The translations under genes were made by a program, and so were the position numbers. 64,000 nucleotides of DNA from Triticum aestivum (lineage: Eukaryota; Streptophyta; Magnoliopsida; Poales; Poaceae), in assembly GCF_018294505.1 (NCBI RefSeq), contig NC_057797.1, positions 124,935,116 to 124,999,115 of the forward strand. Reading direction: 5' to 3'. Position 1 is the stretch's first letter. Each line of letters begins with the position of its first letter. Positions 1 through 10,520 of the stretch are shown one piece after another. The notes below the pieces were generated by a model. The model ran no database searches. It worked only from the letters and a program-made list of their open reading frames with translations, and had not been told where the DNA came from.

Positions 1-2401
1 TGGTGGTTGCAGAGAAGACAAAAAGGAGAAGATAGTCTCACATCAACTAGGCGTATCAATGGGATATGGAGATGCCATCAATAGATATCAATGTGAGTGA
101 GTAGGGATTGCCATGCAAGGGATGCACTAGAGCTATAAGTGTACGAAAGCTCAACAAAATAAACTAAGTGGGTGTGCATCCAACTCGCTTGCTCACGAAG
201 ACCTAGGCATTTTGAGGAAGCCCATCATTGGAATATACAAGCCAAGTTCTATAATGTAAAATTCCCACTAGCATATGAAAGTGACAACATAGGAGACTCT
301 CTATCATGAAGATCATAGTGCTACTTTGCAGCACAAGTGTGGTAAAAGGGTAGTAACATTGTCCATTCTCTATTTTTCTCTCATTTCTCTTGTTTTTTCT
401 TTTTTTTGGGCCTTTTCCTTTTTTATGGCCTCTTTTTTTCTTTTCTCTTATTTTTTCTTTTCGTTCGGAGTCTTATCCCAACTTGTGGGGGAATCATAGT
501 CTCCATCATCATTTCCTCACTTCGGACAATGCTCTAATAATGATGATCATCACACTTTTATTTACTTACAACTCGATACTAGAACATAATATGACTCTAT
601 GTGAATGCCTCCAGCTGTGTGCCGGGATGTGCAATTAATCAAGAGTGACATGTATGAAAGAATTATAAAGGTGGCTTTGCCACAAATACGATGTCAACTA
701 CATGATCATGCAAAGCAATATGACAATGATGTAACGTGTCATAACAACCGGAACGGTGGTAAGTTGCATGGCAATATATCTCGGAATGGCTATGGAAATG
801 CGATAATAGGTAGGTATGATGGCTATTTTGAGGAAGGTATATGGTGGGTGTATGATACCAGCGAAAGGTGTGCGGTATTAGAGAGGCTAGCAATGCTGGA
901 AGGGTGAGAGTGTGTATAATCCATGGACTCAACATTAGTCATAAAGAACTCACATACTTATTGCAAACATCTATTAGTTATCAAAATGAAGTACTACACG
1001 CATGCTCCTAGGGGGGATAGATTGGTAGGAAAAGACCATCGCTCGTCCCCGACCACCACTCATAAGGAAGACAATCAATAAATAAATCATGCTCCGACTT
1101 CATCACATAACAGTTCACCATACGTGCATGCTACGGGAATCACAAACTTTAGAACAACTATTCAACTAGCATGACTCTAATATCACTATATTCATATCTC
1201 AAAACAATTATCAAGTATCAAACTTCCCATAGTATTCGATGCACTTTATATGAGAGTTTTTATTATACCCATCTTGAATGCCTATCCTATTAGGACTAAT
1301 TTTATAGCCAAAGCAAATTACCATGCTCTTCTATAAGACTCTCAAAATAATATAAATGAAGCATAAGAGATCAATAATTTCTACAAAATAAAACCACCAC
1401 CGTGCTCTAAAAAGATATAAGTGAAGCACTAGAGCAAAATTATCTAGCTCAAAAGATATAAGTGAAGCACATAGAGTATTCTAATAAATTCCGATTTATG
1501 TGTGTCTCTCCAAAAGTTGTGTACAGAAAATATTATTGTGTTAAACTAATAAGCAAAGACTCAAATCATACAAGACGCTCCAAGCAAAACACATATCATG
1601 TGGTGAATAAAAATATAGCATCAAGTAAAGTTACCGATGGACGAAGACGAAAGAGGGGATGCCTTCCGGGGCATCCCCAATCTTAGGCTTTTGGTTGTCC
1701 TTGAATTTTACCTTGGGGTGCCATGGGCATACCCAAGCTTAGGCTTTTGCCACTCCTTATTCAAAATCCATCAAATCTTTACCCAAAACTTGAAAACTTC
1801 ACAACACAAAACTGAACAGAAAATCTCATGCGCTCCGTTAGTATAAGAACAAACCACCACTTCAAGGTACTGTAATGAACTCATTATTTTTTAAATTGGT
1901 GTTAAGCCTACTGTATTCCAACTTCTCTATGGTTCATACCCCCCGATACTAGCCATAGATTCATCAAAATAAGCAAAACAACACACGAAAAACAGAATCT
2001 GTCAAAAACAGAACAGTATGTAGTAATCTGTAGGTTTTGAATACTTATGTAACCCCAAAAAATCTTAAATAAATTGGTGGACGTGAGGAATTTGTCTGTT
2101 AATGATCTGCAAAAATAATCAACCTAATCGCACTCTCCAGTAAAAAATGGCAGCAAATCTCGTGAGCGCTAAAGTTTCTGTTTTTTACAGCAAGATCGCA
2201 AAAACTTCCCCCAAGTCTTCCCAAAGGTTCTACTTGGCACAAAAACTAATTAAAAGCATAAAACCACATCTAAACAGAAGCTAGATTAATTATTTATTAC
2301 TAAACAGGAACAAAAAACAAGAAAAAGAAATAAAATTGGGTTGCCTCCCAACAAGCGCTATCATTTAACGCCCCTAGCTAGGCATAAAAACAAGAATGGA
2401 T
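1..2401 (-). other. Long non-coding 3' internal region of element A
   Basis: No convincing coding sequence is present; short frames are AT-rich and not conserved. The stretch is clearly homologous, in the same orientation, to 10921-13323 of element G. Examples are the openings tggtggttg(c/t)(a/g)gagaagac at 1 and 10923, and the shared 'ggttgcctcccaacaagcgctatc' block just beside each coding end near 2340 and 13260. This is the segment between the last coding codon and the polypurine tract, and its length and conservation suggest an element-specific untranslated module. Confidence 0.75.
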
Positions 2402-2983
2402 CTAGGTATTATCATCTTTTGTATGAATTCCATAAGTTGATCTCATAATAGATTCATAAGGTAATTTAATTTTATTTCTAGGAAATTGTTCCATGCTTTT
2501 CCTTAACGGAAATTGGAATCGAATGTGTGCTTCTTTCATATCAATAATTGCACCAATCGTTCTAAGGAGAGGTCTACCAAGAATAATAGGAAATGTAGGA
2601 TTGCAATCTATGTCAAAAACAATGAAATCTACGGGCACATAACTCCTATTTGAAACAATAAGAACATCATTAATCCTTCTCATAGGTTTCTTAATGGTGG
2701 AATCCACAAGATGCAAGTTTAAAGAACAATCATCAAATTCACGGAAACCTAACACACCACACAAAGTTTTTGGAATCGTGGAAACACCAGCACCCAAATC
2801 ACATAAAGCATAGAATTCATGATCATTAATATTAATTTTAATAGTAGGTTCCCACTCATCATAAAGTTTTCTAGGGACAGAAACTTCTAATTCAAGCTTT
2901 TCTTCATAAGATTGCATTAAAGCATCAACGGTATGTTTCGTAAAAGCTTTATTTTGACTATAAGCATGAGGAGAATTTAACAT
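2402..2983 (-). pseudogene. Retropepsin-like protease domain of element A
   Basis: A 193-codon open frame resembling the aspartic protease region of plant gypsy elements. It shows the flap-side motif CDLGAGVSTIPKTL near residues 61-74 (D-L-G in place of the usual D-T/S-G) and the second signature IILGRPLL near residues 134-141. The D-L-G form is typical of Athila-type elements. It is separated from gag by the stop at 3128 and by an in-frame stop just upstream of the frame's first Met. The stop at 2402 is followed directly by the non-coding 3' module, where RT would be expected in an autonomous relative. Whether it is enzymatically competent cannot be told. Confidence 0.7.
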
Positions 2984-3127
2984 GGATTAAAACAAGGAAA
3001 TACAATCTATTAAAGAACAATTATCATAATTAAATTCCTTGAAATCCAAAATAGTGGGTTCATTGCTATGTAAAGTTTTGACCTCTTCAATCCCACTTTT
3101 ACCAATTTTTGCATCAAGATCTAAAAA

Positions 3128-4482
3128 CTATGAATCATTGGGACGCCTTCTAACTAAAGTTGACTCATCTCCAGTCCCATCATTATCAAGATTCATATTG
3201 CAAAACAAATATTTAATAGGAGACACACCAATCAGTTTTAGATCTTCATCATTATTATCATGAAAACTAGAAGAACACGCTTTCATAACGCAATCTTTTT
3301 TAGCACACATCCTAGCAGTTCTTTCTTTGCACTCATCAATGTAAATTCTCATGGCTTTGAGAGACTCGTTAATATCATGCTTAGGTGGAATAGATCTAAG
3401 TTTCAAAGAATCAACATCAAGAGAAATTCTATCCACATTCCTAGCCAACTCATCAATCTTAGACAATTTTTCTTCAATCGAAGCATTGAAACTCTTTTGT
3501 GAACTAATAAATTCTTTAATACTAGATTCAAAATAAGAGGGCATCTTATTATAATTTTCATAAGAATTGTGATAGGAATTACCATGATTATTAGAGGAAT
3601 TACTAGGATATGGCCTAGGATTGAAGTTTCCTCTATACTCATTGTTACCAAAATTGTTCCTACCAACAAAATTCACATTCATAGATTCATTATTATTCTC
3701 AATCAAAGTAGACAAAGGCATATTATTAGGATCAATAGGAGCACTCTTATTAGCAAAGAACTTCATCAGTTCATCCATCTTTCCACTCAAAACATTAATT
3801 TCTTCTATCGCATGAACCTTTTTACTAGTAGATCTTTCGGTGTGCCATTGAGAATAATTAACCATAATATTGTCTAGGAGTTTGGTAGCTTCACTTAAAG
3901 TGATTTCCATAAAAGTGCCTCCCGCGGCCGAATCTAAAAGATTTCTAGAAGCGAAATTCAATCCGGCATAAAAAATTTGTATGATCATCCATAAATTCAA
4001 ACCATGAGTAGGGCAATTACGTATCATCAATTTCATCCTCTCCCAAGATTGTGCAACATGCTCATGATCAAGTTGCTTAAAATTCATAATATGGTTTCTA
4101 AGAGATATGATCTTAGCGAGAGGAAAATACTTAGAGATAAATCATCTTTGCACTTATTCCATGAAACAATACTATTTTTAGGCAAAGAGGAAAACCAAGT
4201 TTTAGCACGATCTCTAAGTGAAAACGAAAATAGCTTTAATTTAACAATAGCATTATCCACATCTTTCTTCTTTTGCATATCACATAGATCAACAAAGATG
4301 TTTAGATGGGTAGCGGCATCTTCACTAGGAAGGCCAGAAAACGGATCTTTCATGACAAGATTCAGCAAAGCAGTATTAATTTCACAATATTCAACATCGG
4401 TAAGGGGAGCAATCGGAGTGCTAATAAAATCATTATTGTTGGTATTGGAAAAATCACACAATTTAGTATTGTCTTGAGCCAT
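3128..4482 (-). pseudogene. gag of element A (frameshifted)
   Basis: The likely start is the Met at 4482 (MAQDNTKLCDFSNTNN), shared with element F at 31492. The first part reads to about 4140 and contains a retrotrans_gag-like core (SLRDRAKTWFSSLP). A frameshift near 4140 moves the reading to the frame that continues from 4087 (MNFKQLDHEHVAQSWERM) to the stop at 3128. The C-terminal half is Asn/Ser-rich (RNNFGNNEYRGNF) with a predicted amphipathic stretch (EEKLSKIDELARNVDRISLDV). No CCHC knuckle is evident. The product would be the capsid-forming protein; the frameshift makes this copy defective. Confidence 0.75.
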
Positions 4483-4696
4483 CGTGGCAAACAATCCAAC
4501 ACACAAGCACACAAGAAGCGAGCGAAAAAGAGGCGAACGGAAAAAGAGGGTGAATGGAAAAGAGGGCGAATAAAACGGCAAGGTTGAAGTGGGGGAGAGG
4601 AAAATGAGAGGCAAATGGCAAATAATGTAATGTGAGGGATAAGAGTTTGTGATGGGTACTTTGTATGTCTTGACTTAACTAGACTAGGCGTAGATC

Positions 4697-4714
4697 TCTC
4701 CGGCAACGGCGACA
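4697..4714 (-). other. Primer binding site (tRNA-Asp), element A
   Basis: The minus strand reads tgtcgccgttgccggaga, 16 of 18 matches to the complement of the 3' end of plant tRNA-Asp (tggcgccgttgccgggga). It lies 11 nt after the LTR end at 4726. Confidence 0.75.
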
Positions 4715-4725
4715 GAAATCCTTCT

Positions 4726-6251
4726 TGCTACCTCTTGAGCACTGCGTTGGTTTTCCCTTGAAGAGGAAAGGGTGATGCAGCAAAGTAGCGTAAGTATTTC
4801 CCTCGGTTTTTGAGAACCAAGGTATCAATCCAGTAGGAGACTACACGCAAGTCTCCTCGCCCCTACACAAACAAATAAGAACCTTGCAACCAACGCGATA
4901 AAAGGGTTGTCAATCCCTTCAGAGCCACTTGCAAAAGTGAGATCTGATAGAGATAATAAGATAAATATTTCTGTTATTTTTATGATATATATTGAAAGTA
5001 AAGATTGATAAGTAAAATAGATTGGAAACTTATATGTTAGAAAATAGACCCGGGGGCCAAAGGTTTCACTAGTGGCTTCTCTCAAAATAGTATATGTACT
5101 ACGGTGGGTGAACAAATTATTGTCCAACAATTGATAGAAAAGTGCATAATTATGAGAATATCTAGGCATGATCATGTATATAGGCATCACGTCCGTGACA
5201 AGTAGACCGAAACGATTCTGCATCTACTATTATTACTCCACACATCGACAGCTATCCAGCATGCATCTAGAGTATTAAGTTCATAAGAACAGAGTAATGC
5301 ATTAGGCAAGATGACATGATGTAGAGGGATAAACTCAAGCAGTATGATATAAACCCCATATTTTTATCCTTGATGGCAAAAATACAATACGTGCCTTGTT
5401 GCCCCTGCTGTCACTCGGAAAGGACACCGCAAGATTGAACCCAAAGCTAAGCACTTCTCCCATTGCAAGAAAGATCAATCTAGTAGGCCAAACCAAACTG
5501 ATAATTCGAAGAGACTTGCAAAGATAACAAATCGTACATAAAAGAATTTAGAGAAGAACCAAATATTGTTCATAGATAATCTTGATCATAAACCCACAAT
5601 TCATCGGATCCCGACAAACACACTGCAAAAAGAGTTACATCGAATAGATCTCTAAGAGGATCAAGGAGAACTTTGTATTGAGATCTAAAGAGAGAGAAGA
5701 AGCCATCTAGCTAATAACTATGGACCCAAAGGTCTGTGGCAAACTACTCACACATCATCGGAGAGGCTATGGTGTTGATGTAGAAGCCCTCCGTGATTGA
5801 TTCCCCCTTCGGCGGAGCTCCAAAAAAGGCCCCAAGATGGGATCTCTTGGGTACAGAAGGTTGCGGCGGTGGAAATAGGGTTTTGTGGTGCTCTCGGATG
5901 TTTTCGGGGTATATGAGTATATATAGGCGAAAGAAGTCGGTCAGGGGAGCCACGAGGGTGGGGGCGCGCCTCCCTGCCTCGTGACCTCCTCGATGCTTCT
6001 TTGACGTCCACTCCAAGTCTCCTGGATTGCGTTTGTTCCAAAATCACTCTCCTGAAGGTTTCATTCCGTTTGGATTCCGTTTGATATTCCTTTTCTGCGA
6101 AACACTGAAATAGGCAAAAAAACAACAATTTGCACTGGGCCTTTGGTTAGTAGGTTAGTCCCAAAAATAATATATAAGTGTATAATAAAGCCCATTAAAC
6201 ATCCAAAACAGATAATATATTAGCATGGAACAATCAAAAATTATAGATACG
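4726..6251 (-). repeat. 5' LTR of element A (main part)
   Basis: The LTR runs from 8191 down to 8173, is interrupted by solo LTR X, and continues from 6251 to 4726 (about 1545 bp without X). It is closely similar to the LTR of element F at 29708-31274 and more distantly to the G LTRs. The last bases before the 11-nt spacer are tagca. Short open frames inside (for example 4825-5223) occur in related LTRs but look like untranslated leader, not genes. Confidence 0.8.
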
Positions 6252-8172
6252 TGATACGTCTCCGTCGTATCTACTTTTCCAAACACTTTTGCCCTTGTTT
6301 TGGACTCTAACTTGCATGATTTGAATGGAACTGACCCGAACTGACGTTGTTTTCTGTAGAATTGCCATGGTGTTTTTTTGTGCAGAAATAAAAGTTCTCG
6401 GAATGACCTAAAAATCAACGGAGATTATTTTTGGAATATATAAAAAAATACTGGAAGAAGAATCCACGTCAGGGGGCCCACACCCTGTCCACGAGGGTAG
6501 GGCTGGACCAAAAGCTCGTAGCTCGCGAGCTTAATGAGCGCTCGATAGTTCGGTTCATTAAGCTTGTAGCTCGCTTCTTAATGAACAGAGTCAATCATTG
6601 ATATCAGCTCTTAAGCTTAATGATCTTAACGAACGAGCTAACAAGTTTAACGAGTAGCTCATTAAGCTCATTAGTAACAACACAACACATATTTTTTGTC
6701 TTGCGTGACAAACTTTTTGTAGCACCTCATCCCATCTATTCAATCTAATCAACATATGAGGAAATAAACTAGTGCATTTCTTTTGGTAGTCACAATATTT
6801 AATCTTGAAATCCACACCTATATATTCATCTTGTATATCATAACACATTATAATCTGTTAACGAGCGCTCGCGGGCGCTCACGAGCTTAACAAGTTTCAA
6901 ACGAGCCGAGTTGAGCAGGGATTTCTACCCGTTAACCTTAACGGGCTTAATGAGCCGAGCCTTAACGAGCATGAGCTTAATGAGTACGAGCTTAATGAGC
7001 CGAGTTGCTCGTTAATCCACCCCTACACGAGGGTGGGGGGCGCGCCCCCTGCCTCGTGGGCCCCCTGGCGCTCGACCGACCTCAACTCCAACTCCATATA
7101 TTCGTGTTCGAGGAGAAAAAATCAGAGAGAAGGATCCATCGCGTTTTATGATACGGAGCTACCGCCAAGCCCTAAACTCTCTAGGGAGGGTTGATCTGGA
7201 GTCCGTTCGGGCCTCCAGAGAGGGGAATCCGTCGCCATCGTCATCATCAACCTTCCTCCATCACCAATTTCATGATTCTCACCGCCGTGCGTGAGTAATT
7301 CCATCGTAGGCTTGCTGGACAGTGATGGGTTGGATGAGATTTATCATGTAATCGAGTTAGTTTTGTTAGGGTTTGATCCCTAGTATCCACTATGTTCTGA
7401 GATTGATGTTACTATGACTTTGCTATGCTTAATGCTTATCACTAGGGCCCAAGTGCCATGATTTCAGATCTGAACCTATTATGGTTTCATGAATATATTT
7501 GAGTTCTTGATCCTATCTTGCAAGTCTATAGTCACCTATTATGTGTTGTGATCCGTTAACCCCGAAGTGACAATAATTGGGACCATTACCGGTGATGACC
7601 GTAGTTTGAGGAGTTCGTGTATTCACTATGTGTTAATGCTTTTGTCCGGTATTCTATTAAAAGTAGGCCTTAATACCCCTTAGTTTCTAATAGGACCCCG
7701 CTGCCATGGGAGGGTAGGACAAAAGATGTCATGCAAGTTCTTCTCCATAAGCATGTATGACTATATTCGGAATACATGCCTACATTACATTGATGAACTG
7801 GAGCTAGTTCTGTGTCACCCTATGTTATAATTGTTGCATGATCGATCGCATCCGACATAATTCTCCATCACCGATCCAATGCCTACCAGCTTTCCATTTA
7901 TTGTTCTTCGCTTATTTACTTTTCCGTTGCTACTGTTACAATCATTATAAAACCTAAAAATATTACTTTTGCTACAGTTACCACTATTATCATATTACTT
8001 TGCTACTAAATACCTTAGTGCAGATATTAAGTTTCCAGGTGTGGTTGAATTGACAACTCAGCTGCTAATACTTGAGAATATTCTTTGGCTCCCCTTGTGT
8101 CGAATCAATAAATTTGGGTTGAATACTCTACCCTTGAAAACTGTTGTGATCCCCTATACTTGTGGGTTATCA
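6252..8172 (+). mobile_element. Solo LTR X (gypsy, plus strand) with target-site duplication
   Basis: Begins TGATACGTCTCCGTCG and ends ACTTGTGGGTTATCA, with atacg directly repeated at 6247-6251 and 8173-8177. Both flanks are LTR sequence of element A, which reads through when X is removed. The same LTR family, in opposite orientation, is the 5' LTR of element J (19897-21304). Without the MITE and its duplicated target X is about 1386 bp, matching the 1408 bp of J. No internal sequence is present, so this is a product of LTR-LTR recombination. Confidence 0.88.
6498..7025. mobile_element. hAT-like MITE with 8-bp target-site duplication
   Basis: A 528 bp element flanked by the perfect 8-bp direct repeat cacgaggg (6490-6497 and 7026-7033). 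The ends form an inverted repeat: tagggctgga on the left, taggggtgga on the complement of the right. Subterminal regions hold many copies of motifs like gagcttaatgag on both strands (6520-6660 and 6860-7015). An 8-bp TSD with TAGGG termini is the hAT signature. There is no transposase, so it is non-autonomous. Confidence 0.85.
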
Positions 8173-8191
8173 ATACGTTGGAGACGTATCA

Positions 8192-8414
8192 GTGTCCCTG
8201 GTCGTTCATTCCAATGCCGTAGTGGGGTCAGACAAGGGGATCCCCTCTCCCCCCTCATTTTTATCCTAGCAACCGATCTTCTTCAATCAGCCATTAATGA
8301 TGCTTTTAGATGCGGTCTCATTAATTTACCTTTTCCTTGTCCGAGCCAAACCGATTATCCGGTCATTCAATACGCCGACGACACGATCATGGCCCTGCAT
8401 AAAAATTCCCTCCG
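8192..8414 (+). pseudogene. LINE reverse transcriptase fragment
   Basis: Translates as a non-LTR RT core with GVRQGDPLSPLIF and, about 50 residues on, QYADDTIMAL, the YADD catalytic box. Upstream sequence is displaced by element A and downstream sequence is lost at the junction with G. The C-terminal continuation of the same protein is found at 15951-17220. Typical LINE proteins have well over a hundred residues between the YADD box and the piece that resumes at 15951, so a deletion accompanied the break. Confidence 0.8.
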
Positions 8415-8456
8415 ATAAAATTGCGGAGAAGAATCAACGTGCTTAGGGGTTGTCAA
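8415..8456. other. Filler DNA at the LINE/element G junction
   Basis: About 40 bp joining the LINE to a truncated gag is a patchwork of nearby sequence. 'ataaaattgcggagaagaa' (about 8415-8433) copies gag sequence at 8529-8549. 'gcttaggggttgtcaa' (8441-8456) copies LTR sequence at 9085-9100, after which gag proper begins. This looks like templated filler from end-joining repair. Confidence 0.6.
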
Positions 8457-8690
8457 AAGTATGGCTACCCAAGAAATTCCCTTCGGTAATGGTATCAAGG
8501 ATATATCTATACCAAGGACTAGCACCTACATAAAAATTGCGGAGAAGAACTGAAGTAGATTGCTTCCTGGTAGATCTATTTTGAGCATTGCAAATTCTAT
8601 ACCGAGCATCTTTTAGATTTTCTCCCTCCCTTTGTTTAAAATTTAGAACTTCATTCTCGGGAGACAAGGAGAAGATATGAGACTAGCCAT
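8457..8690 (-). pseudogene. Truncated second gag of the G array
   Basis: Homologous to the N-terminal part of the 13324-14136 ORF (NFKQREGEN, STSVLLRNFYVGASPWYRY). The Met at 8690 (MASLISS) is out of frame with the rest because of a one-base difference from the intact copy. The sequence ends at the filler junction after the GNFLGSHTF region. It lies directly downstream of the PBS at 8887-8904. Confidence 0.75.
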
Positions 8691-8886
8691 GACGAAAAGC
8701 GAGCAAACAAAAGGCAAACGGGCAAAAAGAGGCAAATAGAGAAAGAGAGGGAGGATAGAGAGAGAGGGCGAATAAAACGGCAAGGGTGAATTGGGGGGAG
8801 AGGAAAACGAGAGGCAAATGGAAAATAATGTAATGTGGGAGATAGGGATTGTGATGGGTACTTGGTATGTTGACTTTTACGTAGAC

Positions 8887-8904
8887 TCCCCGACAAGAGC
8901 GCCA
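8887..8904 (-). other. Primer binding site (tRNA-Asp), second copy in G
   Basis: The minus strand reads tggcgctcttgtcgggga, 15 of 18 matches to the tRNA-Asp complement. The spacer to the LTR end at 8916 is 11 nt, as in the other Athila-like elements here. Confidence 0.7.
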
Positions 8905-8915
8905 GAAATTCTTCT

Positions 8916-10504
8916 TGCTACCTCTTGAGCACTGCGTTGGATTTCCCCGAAGAGGAGAGGATGATGCAGCAAAGTAGCGTAAGTATTTCCCTCAGTTTTT
9001 GAGAACCAAGGTATCAATCCAGTAGGAGGCTACGCGCGAGTCCCTCGTACCTACACAAAAACAATAGCTCAACACAACCAACTCGCTTAGGGGTTGTCAA
9101 TCCCTTCACGGTCACTTACGAAATTGAGATCTGATAGAGATGATAAATAATATTTTTTGGTATTTTGGGTATAGAGATGCAAACTGAAAAGTAAAAGGCA
9201 AAGTAAAAAAGCAAAGCAATAATAAAGTGATGGAGATTGATATGATGAGAAAGAGACCCGAGGGCCATAGGTTTCACTAGTGGCTTCTCTCAAGAGCATA
9301 AGTATTCTACGATGGGTGAACAAATTACTGTTGAGCAATTGACAGAATTGAGCATAGTTATGAGAATATCTAGGTATGATCATGTATATAGGCATCACGT
9401 CCGAGACAAGTAGACCGACTCCTGCCTGCATCTACTACTATTACTCCACTCATTGACCGCTATCCAGCATGCATCTAGAGTATTAAGTTAAAAATAGAGT
9501 AACGCCTTAAGCAAGATGACATGATGTAGAGGGATAGTTTCATGCAATATGATAAAAACCCCATCTTGTTATCCTCGATGGCAACAATACAATACGTGCC
9601 TTGCTGCCCCTTCTGTCACTGGGAAAGGACACCGCAAGATCGAACCCAAAGCTAAGCACTTCTCCCATGGCAAGAAAAACCAATCTAGTAGGCCAAACCA
9701 AACCGATAATTCGAAGAGACTTGCAAAGATAACCAATCGTACATAAAAGAATTCAGAGAAGAGTCAAATATTATTCATAGATAGACTGGATCATAAACCT
9801 ACAATTCATCGGGCTCAACAAATACACCGCAAAAAGAAGATTACATCGAATAGATCTCCATGAGAGAGGGGGGGAACATTGTATTGAGATCCAAAAAGAG
9901 AGAAGAAGCCATCTAGCTACTAACTATGGACCCGTAGGGCTGAAGTAAACTACTCACACTTCATCGGAGAGGCTTGGATGATGATGTAGAAGCCCTCCGT
10001 GATCGATGCCCCCTCCGACAGAGCTCCGAAACAGGCCCCAAGATGGGATCTCATGGATACAGAAAGTTGCGGCGGTGGAATTAGGTTTTTGGCTCCCCTT
10101 CTAATTGTTTGGGGATACGTGGATATATATGGGAGGAAGAAGTACGTCGGTGGAGCAACAGGGGCCCCACAAGGGTGGAGGGCACGCCTGGGGGGGGGGA
10201 GGCGCGCCCCCCTACCTCGTGGGCTCCTGTTACGTGGCTTGACGTAGGGTCCAAGTCTCCTGAGTTGTATTCGGTGAGAAAATCACATTCCCGAAGGTTT
10301 CATTCCGTTTGGACTCCATTTGATATTCCTTTTCTTCGAAACCCTAAAACAGGCAAAAAAACAGCAATTCTGGGCTGGGCCTCCGGTTAATAGGTTAGTC
10401 CCAAAAATAATATAAAAGTGGATAATAAAGCCCAATAATGTCCAAAACAGTAGATAATATAGCATGGAGCAATCAAAAATTATAGATACGTTGGAGACGT
10501 ATCA
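8916..10504 (-). repeat. LTR of element G (middle copy)
   Basis: A 1589 bp LTR starting TGATACGTCTCCAACG at 10504 on the minus strand and ending tagca at 8916. It is nearly identical to 14365-15950. It has a polypurine tract on its upstream side and a PBS with gag on its downstream side, so it serves as 3' LTR of one unit and 5' LTR of another. Confidence 0.85.
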
Positions 10505-10520
10505 AGCATCCCCAAGCTTA
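10505..10520 (-). other. Polypurine tract of element G
   Basis: The minus strand reads taagcttggggatgct immediately before the LTR start TGATACG. This is the expected plus-strand priming site, adjacent to the 3' LTR. Confidence 0.7.

Larger units (their letters stand above)
1..8191 (-). mobile_element. Gypsy LTR retrotransposon A (Sabrina/WHAM-like), partial
   Basis: Minus-strand element entering the window through its 3' internal region. Reading leftwards, the 5' LTR starts at 8191 (TGATACGTCTCC), is split by solo LTR X, resumes at 6251 and ends at 4726. The PBS (4697-4714), gag (4482-3128), protease (2983-2402) and 2.4 kb of non-coding internal sequence follow. The 3' LTR lies outside the window. 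No RT, RNase H or integrase is seen, so the element is probably non-autonomous. It sits in the LINE at 8192. The tRNA-Asp PBS and CDLGAG protease motif fit the Athila lineage; the family name is from recall. Confidence 0.8.

Noticed and set aside
3039..3877. Plus-strand ORFs overlapping A gag
   Set aside because: Mirror frames of the minus-strand gag; Ile/Ser-rich with no similarity recognised.
6500..7025. Regularly recurring gagcttaatgag motifs looking like an array
   Set aside because: Spacing is irregular, motifs occur on both strands, and the 8-bp TSD with terminal inverted repeats identifies a MITE, not a CRISPR array.
9087..9431. 114-codon ORF in the G LTR, repeated at 14536-14880 and in part in the A and F LTRs
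   Set aside because: It lies in LTR/leader sequence, its identity follows from recent LTR duplication, the frame breaks in A and F, and no domain is recognisable.
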